In this document: piece by piece, positions 8,809 to 17,131 of the stretch
Position numbering within the stretch: position 1 is the first letter of the stretch
How the letters are laid out: every line of letters starts with the position of its first letter
DNA from: Desulfovibrio sp. OH1186_COT-070
GTDB lineage: Bacteria > Desulfobacterota > Desulfovibrionia > Desulfovibrionales > Desulfovibrionaceae
Direction of reading: 5' to 3'
Length of the DNA stretch: 64,000 bases
NCBI RefSeq assembly: GCF_003860215.1
Contig: NZ_RQYH01000004.1
Span: 1-64,000 of the forward strand
Made by a program: the position numbers and the translations under genes
Notes under the pieces: model-generated
The model's database searches: none
What the model was told of the DNA's origin: nothing
The model's input: the letters and a program-made list of their open reading frames with translations, nothing else

Positions 8809-9437
8809 AGGGCGCGGGCAAGTCCACGGCCATCAGCCATCTGGCCGAATTTTTGCGGGAGCAGGGGCATGACCCTGTCTGCACGCGTGAGCCCGGCGGC
8901 AGTGTACTGGGGCGCAGCCTGCGTTCGCTTTTGCTTGATGCGCGCACGGGAGTCTTGTCCAGCCGCGCCGAGCTCTTTCTTTTTCTGGCGGACAGGGCGC
9001 AGCATCTGGCCGAGGTTGTCAGACCCGCGCTGGAGGCCGGTCAGGTGGTGCTGTGTGACCGGTATACGGACTCCACTCTGGCCTATCAGGGCTACGGGCG
9101 GGGGCTGGACATCGAGCAACTGCGCAGCCTTGACCAGATGGCCACCGGCGGGCTGAAGCCGGATCTGACCCTGTTGCTGGACGTGCCCGTGCGCTGTGGC
9201 TTGGAACGGGCGGGGGAACGCAACAAGGCCCTGGGCACAGTGGTTGCGGAAGGGCGTTTTGACGCCGAAAGTCTGGATTTTCATGAGCGGGTGCGCGCGG
9301 GCTATCTGGCCCTGGCTGCGGAAGAACCGGACCGCTTTGCCATTGTACAGGCTGCGGAGTCGCCGGAAGACATTGTGCTGCAATGCCGGTCTGCTCTGGA
9401 GACGTGCCTGCACCTGCGGGGCAGGGGGCTGGACTGA
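8784..9437 (+). CDS. tmk: Thymidylate kinase
   Basis: Phosphorylates dTMP to dTDP with ATP in the cytoplasm; 217 residues, standard length. The P-loop GIEGAGKS is at residues 7-14. [16 protein letters not shown] is the substrate-binding DR-Y motif, and LTLLLDVP precedes the lid region. The start codon lies inside the upstream nuclease gene, with AAAGAGA before it. Confidence 0.95.
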   Translation: MFVTFEGIEGAGKSTAISHLAEFLREQGHDPVCTREPGGSVLGRSLRSLLLDARTGVLSSRAELFLFLADRAQHLAEVVRPALEAGQVVLCDRYTDSTLAYQGYGRGLDIEQLRSLDQMATGGLKPDLTLLLDVPVRCGLERAGERNKALGTVVAEGRFDAESLDFHERVRAGYLALAAEEPDRFAIVQAAESPEDIVLQCRSALETCLHLRGRGLD

Positions 9438-9458
9438 ATCTTCCCGGCGCGGCGTCTG

Positions 9459-9476
9459 TGCGGGCGTCAGCCCGCA
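9459..9476 (+). other. Short GC hairpin after tmk
   Basis: Perfect 7-bp inverted repeat TGCGGGC / GCCCGCA with a GTCA tetraloop in the tmk to next-gene gap, ending 5 nt before the GAGGTG ribosome binding site of the next gene. There is no T-run, so it may stabilise or modulate the message rather than terminate it. Confidence 0.4.
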
Positions 9477-9489
9477 TGGGGAGGTGAGC

Positions 9490-9825
9490 ATGGGCGAGTG
9501 GTATGCCATTGAAGCGGAGGGCGCGTCCCTGCGTTTTGTCGCCGGAGAGGGCGCGCTCTGCGCCGGAACAGGGGGCTGCCCGCCGGAAGGGCATGAAGTG
9601 GCCGGGCGCATGGGAGATCCCGCTCTTTTGCACTGCGTGGTCTGGCGTTGCCGCACGGGACCCGGAGGTCTGTTTGTGGTGTACGACCGTGAGGGCGAGC
9701 TGTTTGCCGCCGTGGCCAGAAGCAATCTGGCCTATGCCGCGGGTTTGGCGCACTTTGGCGCGCTGACCTCCCATGCGCGTTACGGAGCGGATGTTTTTGA
9801 AGAGTTTGCCGATGCGGACGACTGA
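9490..9825 (+). CDS. Hypothetical protein, 111 aa
   Basis: I do not recognise this protein. It starts at ATG 9490 after GAGGTG and runs 111 residues. It begins MGEWYAIEAEGASLRFVAGEG, has a cysteine-containing turn (ALCAGTGGCPPEG), and continues with beta-rich text (CVVWRCRTGPGGLFVVYDREGELF) and a short Ala-rich helix. No signal peptide or membrane segment is visible. It overlaps the start of the deacetylase gene by 14 bp, so it is probably a real, co-translated gene of the tmk transcript. Confidence 0.65.
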   Translation: MGEWYAIEAEGASLRFVAGEGALCAGTGGCPPEGHEVAGRMGDPALLHCVVWRCRTGPGGLFVVYDREGELFAAVARSNLAYAAGLAHFGALTSHARYGADVFEEFADADD

Positions 9826-11188
9826 TTCCGGCCTGCCCGAAGAAGCGTCCGGACGCCTGGGGGTGGTTTTTTTTCCTGCTTTTGACTGGGCCATTTCCGC
9901 CACCCATCCGGAGCGGGAGGAAAGGCTGCTCTATACGCGGGACCAACTCCTTGAGGAAGGCTTGTTCGACCTTCCGGGCATCACCGAATACCGCCCTTTT
10001 TTTGCCTGCGACGCCCATTTGGAGCGGGTGCATTTCTGCCTGCCGTCGGTGGAGGCGGTGTGCACCGATTCGCACCGGGCATCTGCGGGCGGGGCCATAC
10101 GCGCCGCGCGTCTGGTGCTGGAAGGGCGCGAGCGCCGCGCCTTTGCCCTTGTCCGCCCGCCAGGGCACCATGCCATGCGCGTGGTGCACGGCAACAGGGG
10201 CTTTTGCAACATCAACAACGAAGCCGTCATGGTAGAATACATCCGTGACCGTTATCCGCACCCTGACGGCCGCCCCCTGCGCATCGCCATTGTGGATACG
10301 GACGTGCACCATGGCGACGGAACCCAGGATATTTTCTGGAATGACCCCCACACCCTGTTTGTCTCCCTGCATCAGGACGGCCGCACGCTGTATCCCGGCA
10401 CAGGCTTTCCGGAGGAATGCGGCGGTCCGGGGGCGCTGGGGCGCACCGTCAATATTCCCCTGCCGCCGGGCACATCGGACGAGGGCTATCTGTACGCCGT
10501 GGAGCATGCGGTTTTGCCGCTGCTGGAAGACTTCAGGCCGGACATTGTCATCAATTCCGCAGGGCAGGACAATCATTTCACCGACCCTCTGGCCAGCATG
10601 AAGCTTTCGGCGCAGGGCTATGCCGCGCTCACCCGCGCTCTGAACCCCCATGTGGCAGTGCTGGAGGGGGGATATTCCGTGAGAGGGGCGCTTCCCTACG
10701 TCAATCTGGCTATCTGTCTTGCGCTGGCGGGCATGCCGACCGACGAGATCCGGGAGCCGGACTGGAGCCCGGACGCCGCGCGGCAAAGCGGCGCCACGGG
10801 AGAACACATCGCCCGCTTGTGCGAGCAGGTTCGTAGGCAGTATTTTCATCCGCCTTCCCGGCCTGCGGAAGGCGGGGAGCAGGACGGCTGGTGGGTGCGC
10901 CGCAAGCGTATCTTTTATGATACGGACATGCTGCGCGAAAACCAGATCGAGGCATGGCGGCTGTGCCCGGACTGCTCCGGTCTGGGGCGCACGGAAACCG
11001 TGTCGGAACGGACGGCGCGCTCCCTCTGTGTGCTTGTGCCGCGCCACGCCTGCCCGCGCTGCCGGAAAACAGGGCTTGATCTGGCGCGCAGGGCGCGCGG
11101 GGACGGAGGCTACGCCCATGTTCTTCTGCTGGACGGGGATGCGGCCTGTTGCCTTGGGGACGGGGAAGAAACAGACTTTTTGGCGTGA
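9812..11188 (+). CDS. HDAC-fold deacetylase (acetylpolyamine amidohydrolase type) with zinc-ribbon tail
   Basis: A zinc hydrolase of the histone deacetylase superfamily, 458 residues from ATG 9812 (GAAGAG upstream). Active-site elements are complete: RPPGHHA with H119/H120, DVHHGDGT with ligands D164 and H166, GQDNHFTDPL with D253, and the transition-state tyrosine Y288 in EGGY. Beyond the catalytic domain (about 1-310) an extra C-terminal segment carries two CxxC knuckles (C385/C388 and C414/C417), forming a probable zinc ribbon. Immediately downstream lie the two carboxynorspermidine pathway genes, which points to acetylated polyamine as substrate rather than protein. That substrate is inference. 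Confidence 0.85.
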   Translation: MRTTDSGLPEEASGRLGVVFFPAFDWAISATHPEREERLLYTRDQLLEEGLFDLPGITEYRPFFACDAHLERVHFCLPSVEAVCTDSHRASAGGAIRAARLVLEGRERRAFALVRPPGHHAMRVVHGNRGFCNINNEAVMVEYIRDRYPHPDGRPLRIAIVDTDVHHGDGTQDIFWNDPHTLFVSLHQDGRTLYPGTGFPEECGGPGALGRTVNIPLPPGTSDEGYLYAVEHAVLPLLEDFRPDIVINSAGQDNHFTDPLASMKLSAQGYAALTRALNPHVAVLEGGYSVRGALPYVNLAICLALAGMPTDEIREPDWSPDAARQSGATGEHIARLCEQVRRQYFHPPSRPAEGGEQDGWWVRRKRIFYDTDMLRENQIEAWRLCPDCSGLGRTETVSERTARSLCVLVPRHACPRCRKTGLDLARRARGDGGYAHVLLLDGDAACCLGDGEETDFLA

Positions 11189-11196
11189 GAGGCTGG

Positions 11197-11240
11197 CCGG
11201 GCACGGGGTTGCCCCGGCGGCGGGCGCGCACTGTGCCCGG
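11197..11240 (+). other. Nested hairpin before carboxynorspermidine synthase gene
   Basis: Outer perfect 8-bp repeat CCGGGCAC (11197-11204) / GTGCCCGG (11233-11240) encloses an inner GGGG-TTG-CCCC stem. It fills most of the 87-bp gap between the deacetylase gene and the next start. No T-tract follows. It may act as a leader structure or a partial terminator. Confidence 0.45.
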
Positions 11241-11275
11241 ATATGTGTGCAATGATGTCTGGAAAGAGGGATGCT

Positions 11276-12490
11276 ATGGCGGATATTCTGATTATCGGCG
11301 CGGGCGGCGTGGGGAGCGTGGTGGTTCACAAATGTGTTCAGGCGGCCGCCAGAGAAGGGGCTTTTGGCCGCATTACCCTGGCCAGCCGCACCCTTGCCCG
11401 TTGTGAGGATGTGGCCCGCAGTGTCAGGAACCGCCTGGGGGCGGAGGTTGCCGTGGCGCAGGTGGACGCGGACAATGTGCCCGAACTCTGCGCCCTGATC
11501 CGGCAGGTGCGTCCGGATGTGGTCTGCAATGTGGCTTTGCCCTATCAGGATCTGCACATCATGGACGCCTGCCTGGAATGCGGCGTCCACTATGTGGACA
11601 CGGCCAATTATGAACCGCCGGACACCGCCCGCTTCGAGTACAAATGGCAGTGGGCCTATGCAGACCGTTTTCGCGAGGCGGGCCTGACCGCCTTGCTGGG
11701 ATCGGGCTTTGATCCCGGCGTCACCAATGTGTTTGCGGCCTGGGTTCTCAAGCACCAACTGGACGAAGTGCACGTGCTGGACATTATCGACTGCAATGCG
11801 GGCGACCACGGCCAGCCTTTTGCCACCAATTTCAATCCTGAAATCAATATCCGCGAGGTGACGGCGCGCGGGCGCTATTGGGAACACGGCGAATGGGTGG
11901 AAACCGATCCCCTGTCCTGGTCCATGGACTTTGCGTTTCCGGACGGTATCGGCTCCCGGAAGTGCTTTCTCATGTACCATGAAGAACTGGAATCTCTGGT
12001 GCGCAACCTCAAGGGGCTCCGCCGTGCGCGCTTCTGGATGACGTTTTCGGAAAATTATCTGAACCATCTGAAGGTGCTGGGCAATGTGGGCATGACCCGC
12101 ATTGATCCGGTAAAATTCCAGGGGCAGGACATTGTGCCCATCCAGTTCCTGGCCCGCCTTTTGCCCGATCCTGCATCCCTCGGCCCCCTGACCAGGGGCA
12201 GAACCTGCATCGGCAACGTGATGCGCGGCCTGCGCAACGGCGAGGAAAAAACAGTCTACATCTACAATATCTGCGACCATGAGGCCTGCTACGCCGAGGT
12301 GGGCTCCCAGGCCATCTCCTACACCACAGGCGTGCCTGCCATGGTCGGCACAAAAATGGTGGCCGGAGGCCTGTGGCGCAAGCCCGGCGTCTGGAACATG
12401 GAGCAGATGGACCCCGATCCCTTCCTGGCGGACCTTGCCGCCTACGGCCTGCCGTGGCAGTGCGAAGACGTGCCCCACAGCAGGATCTAG
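11276..12490 (+). CDS. Carboxynorspermidine synthase (saccharopine dehydrogenase family)
   Basis: NADPH-linked enzyme that joins aspartate semialdehyde with a diamine to give carboxy(nor)spermidine, 404 residues. MADILIIGAGGVGSVV at the start is the Rossmann motif. CGVHYVDTANYEPPD and LLGSGFDPGVTNVFAAW are signatures of this saccharopine-dehydrogenase-like subfamily. ATG 11276 has GAGGG 5 bp before it; an earlier ATG at 11243 lacks a site. The partner decarboxylase gene follows after 13 bp, which supports this role over lysine metabolism. Confidence 0.88.
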   Translation: MADILIIGAGGVGSVVVHKCVQAAAREGAFGRITLASRTLARCEDVARSVRNRLGAEVAVAQVDADNVPELCALIRQVRPDVVCNVALPYQDLHIMDACLECGVHYVDTANYEPPDTARFEYKWQWAYADRFREAGLTALLGSGFDPGVTNVFAAWVLKHQLDEVHVLDIIDCNAGDHGQPFATNFNPEINIREVTARGRYWEHGEWVETDPLSWSMDFAFPDGIGSRKCFLMYHEELESLVRNLKGLRRARFWMTFSENYLNHLKVLGNVGMTRIDPVKFQGQDIVPIQFLARLLPDPASLGPLTRGRTCIGNVMRGLRNGEEKTVYIYNICDHEACYAEVGSQAISYTTGVPAMVGTKMVAGGLWRKPGVWNMEQMDPDPFLADLAAYGLPWQCEDVPHSRI

Positions 12491-12503
12491 CGCGAGGTTG
12501 CGT

Positions 12504-13724
12504 ATGGATTGTCCGGCTTTCCTGTTTGATCCCCTGCCTGTGCCTTCCCCCTGCTTTGTGCTGGATGCGGGCCGCCTGCGGGCCAATGCGGCGGTGCTCG
12601 GCGCGGTGCAGGAGAGTACCGGAGCCAGGATATTGCTGGCGCTCAAGGGATACGCGGCCTGGGCCACTTTTCCCCTGCTGTCCAGAGACAGGGGAGAGGG
12701 GCCCCTGTGGGGAGCCTGCGCCAGTTCGGTGGACGAAGCGCGCCTGGCCCGCGAGGAGTTCGGTGGCGAGGTGCACGCCTTTGCCGCGGCCTGGAACGAG
12801 CGCGAAATGGCGGAGCTTCTGACACTGGCAGACCATCTGGTTTTCAATTCCGTGGCCCAGTGGCAGAGGTTCCGGCCAGCCGTCGAGGCCCAAAACAGGA
12901 GCCGCTGTCCTGACCGGAAAATACAGTGCGGGCTGCGCATCAATCCGGAACACTCCGAAGGCGCAACGGCCATCTACAACCCGTGCGCGCCGGGGTCGCG
13001 CCTGGGCATACGCTGCGGCGATCTGGACGAGGCCGCTCTGGAAGGCATATCCGGCCTGCATTTCCATACCCTGTGCGAGCAGAATGCTGATGCCCTGGAG
13101 CGCACGCTTGCTGCGGTGGAAAAAAAGTTCGGGCGCTGGCTGCCGAACTGCCGGTGGATCAATATGGGAGGCGGCCACCACATCACCCGGCCCGACTATG
13201 ATCTGGATCTGCTCTGCCGCTGCCTCACCACCTGGCGCGACAGGTACGATGCCCAGATTTATCTGGAGCCGGGGGAGGCCGTGGCCCTCCACGCGGGCTG
13301 GCTGACCTGCACCGTGCTGGACGTGGTGCAGGCAGATATGCCTGTGGCCATTCTGGACATCGGCGTGCCCTGCCATATGCCTGATGTGCTGGAAATGCCC
13401 TACCGCCCCGGCGTTCTGTACGGGGAAGAAGGGCGCGTGGCTGCAGCGGGGCTGCCCGGCGAAGGGGAATGGAGTTGCCGTCTGGCGGGCAAGTCCTGTC
13501 TGGCGGGCGATGTGGCGGGAGAGTATTCCTTTGCGCAGCCGTTGCGCGTGGGCCAGCGGCTGGTCTTTACGGACATGGCCATCTACAGCATGGTCAAGAC
13601 GACCACGTTCAACGGTCTGCGGCTGCCGTCCATCGGCATCTGCGAAGAAGATGCCTCACGCGGGCCGCAGTTCCGGCTGCTGCGCGAGTTCGGCTACAGG
13701 GACTTCAAAGAGCGTTTATCCTGA
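12504..13724 (+). CDS. nspC: Carboxynorspermidine decarboxylase
   Basis: PLP enzyme (alanine-racemase fold) that decarboxylates carboxy(nor)spermidine, 406 residues. The N-terminal TIM barrel carries the PLP lysine in LLALKGYA. Other landmarks are LRINPEHSEG, the GLHFHTLCEQ strand, WINMGGGHH, LEPGEAV, and the C-terminal cysteine motif GKSCLAGD. Start ATG 12504 follows GAGG. It is the last gene of the polyamine block. The following 350 bp hold no intact gene. Confidence 0.93.
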   Translation: MDCPAFLFDPLPVPSPCFVLDAGRLRANAAVLGAVQESTGARILLALKGYAAWATFPLLSRDRGEGPLWGACASSVDEARLAREEFGGEVHAFAAAWNEREMAELLTLADHLVFNSVAQWQRFRPAVEAQNRSRCPDRKIQCGLRINPEHSEGATAIYNPCAPGSRLGIRCGDLDEAALEGISGLHFHTLCEQNADALERTLAAVEKKFGRWLPNCRWINMGGGHHITRPDYDLDLLCRCLTTWRDRYDAQIYLEPGEAVALHAGWLTCTVLDVVQADMPVAILDIGVPCHMPDVLEMPYRPGVLYGEEGRVAAAGLPGEGEWSCRLAGKSCLAGDVAGEYSFAQPLRVGQRLVFTDMAIYSMVKTTTFNGLRLPSIGICEEDASRGPQFRLLREFGYRDFKERLS

Positions 13725-13822
13725 GAGAGCCAAATTTTCTTCACCTTTTTAAATCACACAAAGCGACAGCCGATATCCAATGACTCCCTGTCAAGAAGGC
13801 GATCTTGAAATGAATACTCCAT

Positions 13823-13893
13823 CGGCTAAAGCTGGTAGAGCATTCATTGATCGCGGATCCTTACATAATGGGTTTGTTTTCAGCCCTTAGCCG
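13823..13893. repeat. Imperfect inverted repeat in the post-nspC gap
   Basis: Arms CGGCTAA-A-GCTG (13823-13834) and CAGC-CC-TTAGCCG (13881-13893) pair with small bulges around a 46-nt centre that includes a tRNA D-arm-like GCTGGTAGAGCA. The structure does not fold as an acceptable tRNA. It marks the junction between the polyamine block and the glycan island. The rest of 13725-13890 shows no gene. Confidence 0.35.
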
Positions 13894-14069
13894 GACAGCA
13901 ATGTCCATAGAGGCATTGCCCCAATGCAAAGCAAAAAATCCAATGTCTCACGGGAGTACCCTACATGACTCCCCTTCGCGGGCATGGACAAATCAATTTT
14001 GAAAAAGTATTCCTTGACGCGCTGCAACAGATGGAGATAGGAAAATTGCGGCGTACCGCCATCCCATAA
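13891..14069 (+). pseudogene. Decayed 3' fragment of a glycan-island GT-B-like gene
   Basis: The last 34 codons (13965-14069) end EKVFLDALQQMEIGKLRR. This matches the C-terminus of the intact gene at 25669-26874, EKVFLETLQQMDIRQLRR. Upstream, in another frame, REYPT-stop-LPFAGMDKS parallels RECFKWLTHPGMEHI of the same protein, so the copy has both an in-frame stop (13966) and a frameshift. The fragment lies directly before the ABC transporter gene. It is a remnant of a lost paralogue or of a rearrangement. The alignment was made by eye. Confidence 0.6.
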
Positions 14070-14085
14070 ACTATATGTGACACTC

Positions 14086-15912
14086 ATGCCACAACTGATC
14101 AGGCTTTTTTGGGGCCAGCTTACCCCTGTCAGCCGCCGACAGGGTACCATTTTAGTATTCCTCATGGTGCTGGTGGGCTTGAGCGAACTGCTTCTGGCTG
14201 CCACCATTTCCCTGTTGGGCGTGGCGCTTGCCTCGCCGTCCAGTCTGGAGCGGTTTGCGGTATTGCGCCGGGGAGCCGCTTTGGCGCAACAGGTGTGTGG
14301 CGTGGATTCGCCCGCGCTCGCCATGCTGCTTTTTGCTTTTTTGGGGGCATTTGCGGCAACTCTTGGCAAGAATCTCGCCACAAGCCTGCAAACATTTTTC
14401 CTCAACCGTTACGCGCACGGCCTGTCCTGGGAACTGACCAGCAGGCTTTTTCGTACCTATCTTTTTTTACCTTGGCTGTGGCATGCGCGTCACAACAGTT
14501 CCGATCTGCGCACAACAATCGAATGGCGCAGCTATCTGGGCTTTTTTGTTGTCGGTTGCATGAACATGGCCAGCCAGGCCTGCATCATTTGCGTGCTTGT
14601 GGCGGCAACGCTTTTTGTTTCCCCGCTGGAGGCCGCTCTGCTCTACGGCACAATCGGACTCTCCGCCTTTCTTGTCTACAGGATTGTGCAGTCGAGGGCA
14701 AAGAAGAACGGTGACGACCTGACGTCGTTGCACATGGCAAGCAGCAAAATGCTTGTTTCCGGGCTTAACGGCATTGCGGAGGTGCAGATATACCGTCAGC
14801 AGGACGCGCTGTGGCGCCGGTTTGACGGATTTTACCCCCAGTACACAAAAATCATGGCTTGGCGGGCCGTTTTTCCTTCCATCCCCCAGTGGTGCCTTGA
14901 AAGCATCGGGCTCTTTGTGCTTCTGGGCCTGGTGCTGCTCATGGCGCTCAGGGGCGAAAGCATTGCCGCTACAACAGGGACATTAACCCTTCTGGCGGGA
15001 GCCTGCTGGCGTCTTTTGCCCGCGTGCAACAAGTTTCTGGCATCCAGCCTGGAGTACAAAACCCACCACGCGGCGGCCGGAAATCTGCTTGAAGCCATAA
15101 GCCTCCGCGTTGCGGAAGAATCTGCCCAACCCCGCCCGTTCCGGCACAGCCTCGCGGTGGAAGGTCTCTCTTTTACATATCCCGAAAGCGCTATGCCCGT
15201 ACTCCGCAATATAGATCTGACCATCAGGCGGGGGCGGCTGACAGGCTTTGTGGGGCTTTCCGGCATGGGCAAAAGCACTCTGATCAACATTCTGACCGGT
15301 CTTGTTGCGCCCTCACAGGGTATTGTGCGCGTGGACGGCATTGCGGTGGAACCTTCTCCCGGCTACCTGCGCATCGGTTATGTGCCGCAGCAGCCCTATA
15401 TGCTGGACGCCAGTCTGGCGCAGAATATCGCCTTCAGTGAAGCGGGCGGAGCGCCCGACATGGACAGGGTGCGGGAATGCTGTCGCATGGCGGCGCTGGA
15501 TTTTGTGGATGAATTGCCGCAGGGGCTGGATACCATTCTGGGAGAGCGCGGAGTGCGTCTTTCGGGCGGTCAGTTGCAGCGTGTGGCTATTGCCAGGGCA
15601 CTCTACGCGCAGCCCGAAATTCTGTTTTTCGACGAGGCCACCAGCGCCCTTGATGGCGCTGCGGAAAGCGCCATTCAACAGACCATCCTGTCCCTGAAGA
15701 AAAATCTCACCGTAATTCTGGTCGCCCACCGGCTCAGCACCGTGCGGGACTGCGATAATATTTTCTGGATACACGATGGCCGGGTCAGATCCGCCGGTGC
15801 GCCTGACAAAATTTTGCCCGTCTATCAAGCGTATCTTGACGCATGCGGCACAGCGGAAAGGACTCCCGCCCGTCCTGGGCAGGCGAACATGTGTACGGAT
15901 GTGGAAGCGTGA
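14086..15912 (+). CDS. ABC exporter/flippase, fused permease and ATPase
   Basis: A half-size ABC transporter of about 608 residues. The N-terminal half holds about six hydrophobic segments (e.g. GTILVFLMVLVGLSELLLAA and GLFVLLGLVLLMAL). The C-terminal ATPase has Walker A GLSGMGKST at about residue 390, signature LSGGQLQ at about 491, Walker B ILFFDEATSALD at about 512 and the H-loop VAHRLST. It resembles PglK- or MsbA-type flippases of lipid-linked sugars and opens a run of glycan genes. A GTG at 14077 is an alternative start; neither has a clear ribosome site. The stop overlaps the next start by 4 bp. Confidence 0.85.
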   Translation: MPQLIRLFWGQLTPVSRRQGTILVFLMVLVGLSELLLAATISLLGVALASPSSLERFAVLRRGAALAQQVCGVDSPALAMLLFAFLGAFAATLGKNLATSLQTFFLNRYAHGLSWELTSRLFRTYLFLPWLWHARHNSSDLRTTIEWRSYLGFFVVGCMNMASQACIICVLVAATLFVSPLEAALLYGTIGLSAFLVYRIVQSRAKKNGDDLTSLHMASSKMLVSGLNGIAEVQIYRQQDALWRRFDGFYPQYTKIMAWRAVFPSIPQWCLESIGLFVLLGLVLLMALRGESIAATTGTLTLLAGACWRLLPACNKFLASSLEYKTHHAAAGNLLEAISLRVAEESAQPRPFRHSLAVEGLSFTYPESAMPVLRNIDLTIRRGRLTGFVGLSGMGKSTLINILTGLVAPSQGIVRVDGIAVEPSPGYLRIGYVPQQPYMLDASLAQNIAFSEAGGAPDMDRVRECCRMAALDFVDELPQGLDTILGERGVRLSGGQLQRVAIARALYAQPEILFFDEATSALDGAAESAIQQTILSLKKNLTVILVAHRLSTVRDCDNIFWIHDGRVRSAGAPDKILPVYQAYLDACGTAERTPARPGQANMCTDVEA

Positions 15913-17120
15913 AAATTTTTCTGGTTACCGAAAATTTCTTCAAGGGCGGTATGGATACCGTTCTTGTGGAATTGTGCAACCACTGGCCGCGTTCTGATGA
16001 CGATCTGACGATCGTCTGCAACGCCTCCCACCCCGGCATTGCCACCTATCGGGAAAAGATCAAGCGGCCTGTGACCATCCTGGCGCACTCCTGGCCTGTG
16101 TTCGCCAGCGTTCAGGCCCGCATCCCGCGCACCTGGTGGCGGAAACTTTTCATCCCCTTCCTCAAGTATGGCTTGTTGGCATACCATGTCCTGCATTTTT
16201 TCCGCGTTTTCAAAAAAGAGCACTGCGAGGCCGTGCTGGTGGTCAACGGCGGATATCCCGGCGGGGATTCCTGCCGCGCCGCCACCATCGCAGGCATGCT
16301 GCACACAGGGGGGGGGAGCGTTGTCTGCAATCTGCACGGCCTCGCCGCGCCGTTGCCGCGTCTGCTGGTCTGGCCGGAATATGTGGTGGATCGTCTTGTG
16401 GCGGCTTCGTGCAAGACCATGCTTGTGGTCTCCTGTGCGGTGCGGCAGAGTCTCTCCGGCAGGCCGGGCCTTGAAGGGCACTGCCCTGTTGAGGTCGTCC
16501 ATAACGGGCTTTCCCCTCTTGCAAGGCGCGGTCCTGTTGCGGAAGAGCTTTTCCCCTTGCGCCCGCAGGAACGTTATCTGCTCATGCTGTGTACATACGA
16601 AGAAGGGAAGGGGCATGCTTTTGTGCTCCGTGCCTTCCTGGAGGCGCGCGTGGCGCACAGGGATCTGCATCTTGTTTTCTGCGGCTATGGCTGCCCGGCG
16701 GAAATGCTGCGTGTGACTTCCCTCATCCCGGCGGACGCCAGAGATCATGTGCATGTCTTGCCTTTTCTGCCGGAACCGGGCAATCTTCTTGCAGGGGCGT
16801 ATCTCCTGTTGTCCGGCTCGCAGGAATTTGAATCGTTCGGTCTTACCATCATTGAGGCAGGATGCCACGGCGTTCCCGCTGTCGTCACTGATGTGGGAGG
16901 CATGCCGGAGGTCGTACAGGACGGCATGACAGGATATGTGGTTGCACATCAAGACCCTGCCATGTTTGCTCAGCGCATTTGTGAACTTGTTGAAAATCCC
17001 GTCCTGCGGCGGCAGATGGGTTCCGCGGCACAGATCCGCGCGCGGGAGTTCACGCCGGAGCGGATGGCCGCGCGTTATGCCGTGGCAGTCCATGCCCCTG
17101 CTCGCAGTCTTGTCCCATAA
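15909..17120 (+). CDS. Glycosyltransferase family 4
   Basis: GT-B retaining glycosyltransferase, 403 residues, from GTG 15909, which overlaps the ABC gene stop (GTGA). It begins VKIFLVTENFFKGGMDTVLVEL, typical of the nucleotide-sugar GT4 N-domain. The C-domain has SGSQEFESFGLTIIEAGCHGVPAVVTDVGGMPEV, containing the E-x7-E donor motif. The acceptor is unknown. The gene is in the rightward glycan arm. Confidence 0.88.
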   Translation: MKIFLVTENFFKGGMDTVLVELCNHWPRSDDDLTIVCNASHPGIATYREKIKRPVTILAHSWPVFASVQARIPRTWWRKLFIPFLKYGLLAYHVLHFFRVFKKEHCEAVLVVNGGYPGGDSCRAATIAGMLHTGGGSVVCNLHGLAAPLPRLLVWPEYVVDRLVAASCKTMLVVSCAVRQSLSGRPGLEGHCPVEVVHNGLSPLARRGPVAEELFPLRPQERYLLMLCTYEEGKGHAFVLRAFLEARVAHRDLHLVFCGYGCPAEMLRVTSLIPADARDHVHVLPFLPEPGNLLAGAYLLLSGSQEFESFGLTIIEAGCHGVPAVVTDVGGMPEVVQDGMTGYVVAHQDPAMFAQRICELVENPVLRRQMGSAAQIRAREFTPERMAARYAVAVHAPARSLVP

Positions 17121-17131
17121 GGAAATGTTTC

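Noticed and set aside
9467-12973. Very long open frame antisense to the polyamine block (and similar ones at 39.2-42.5, 49.7-54.1 and 60-63.5 kb)
   Set aside because: These are GC-rich third-position shadows of well-recognised genes. The translations are His/Gly/Arg-rich, have no family motifs and no ribosome sites. Only the sigma-54 activator part of the 49.7-54.1 kb frame is real.
13823-13893. tRNA-like sequence: GCTGGTAGAGCA looks like a D-arm, and CGGCTAA/TTAGCCG could be an acceptor stem
   Set aside because: The D-stem lacks its 5' partner spacing, no anticodon stem forms, the T-loop lacks TTC, and the acceptor would start with C. Kept only as an inverted repeat.
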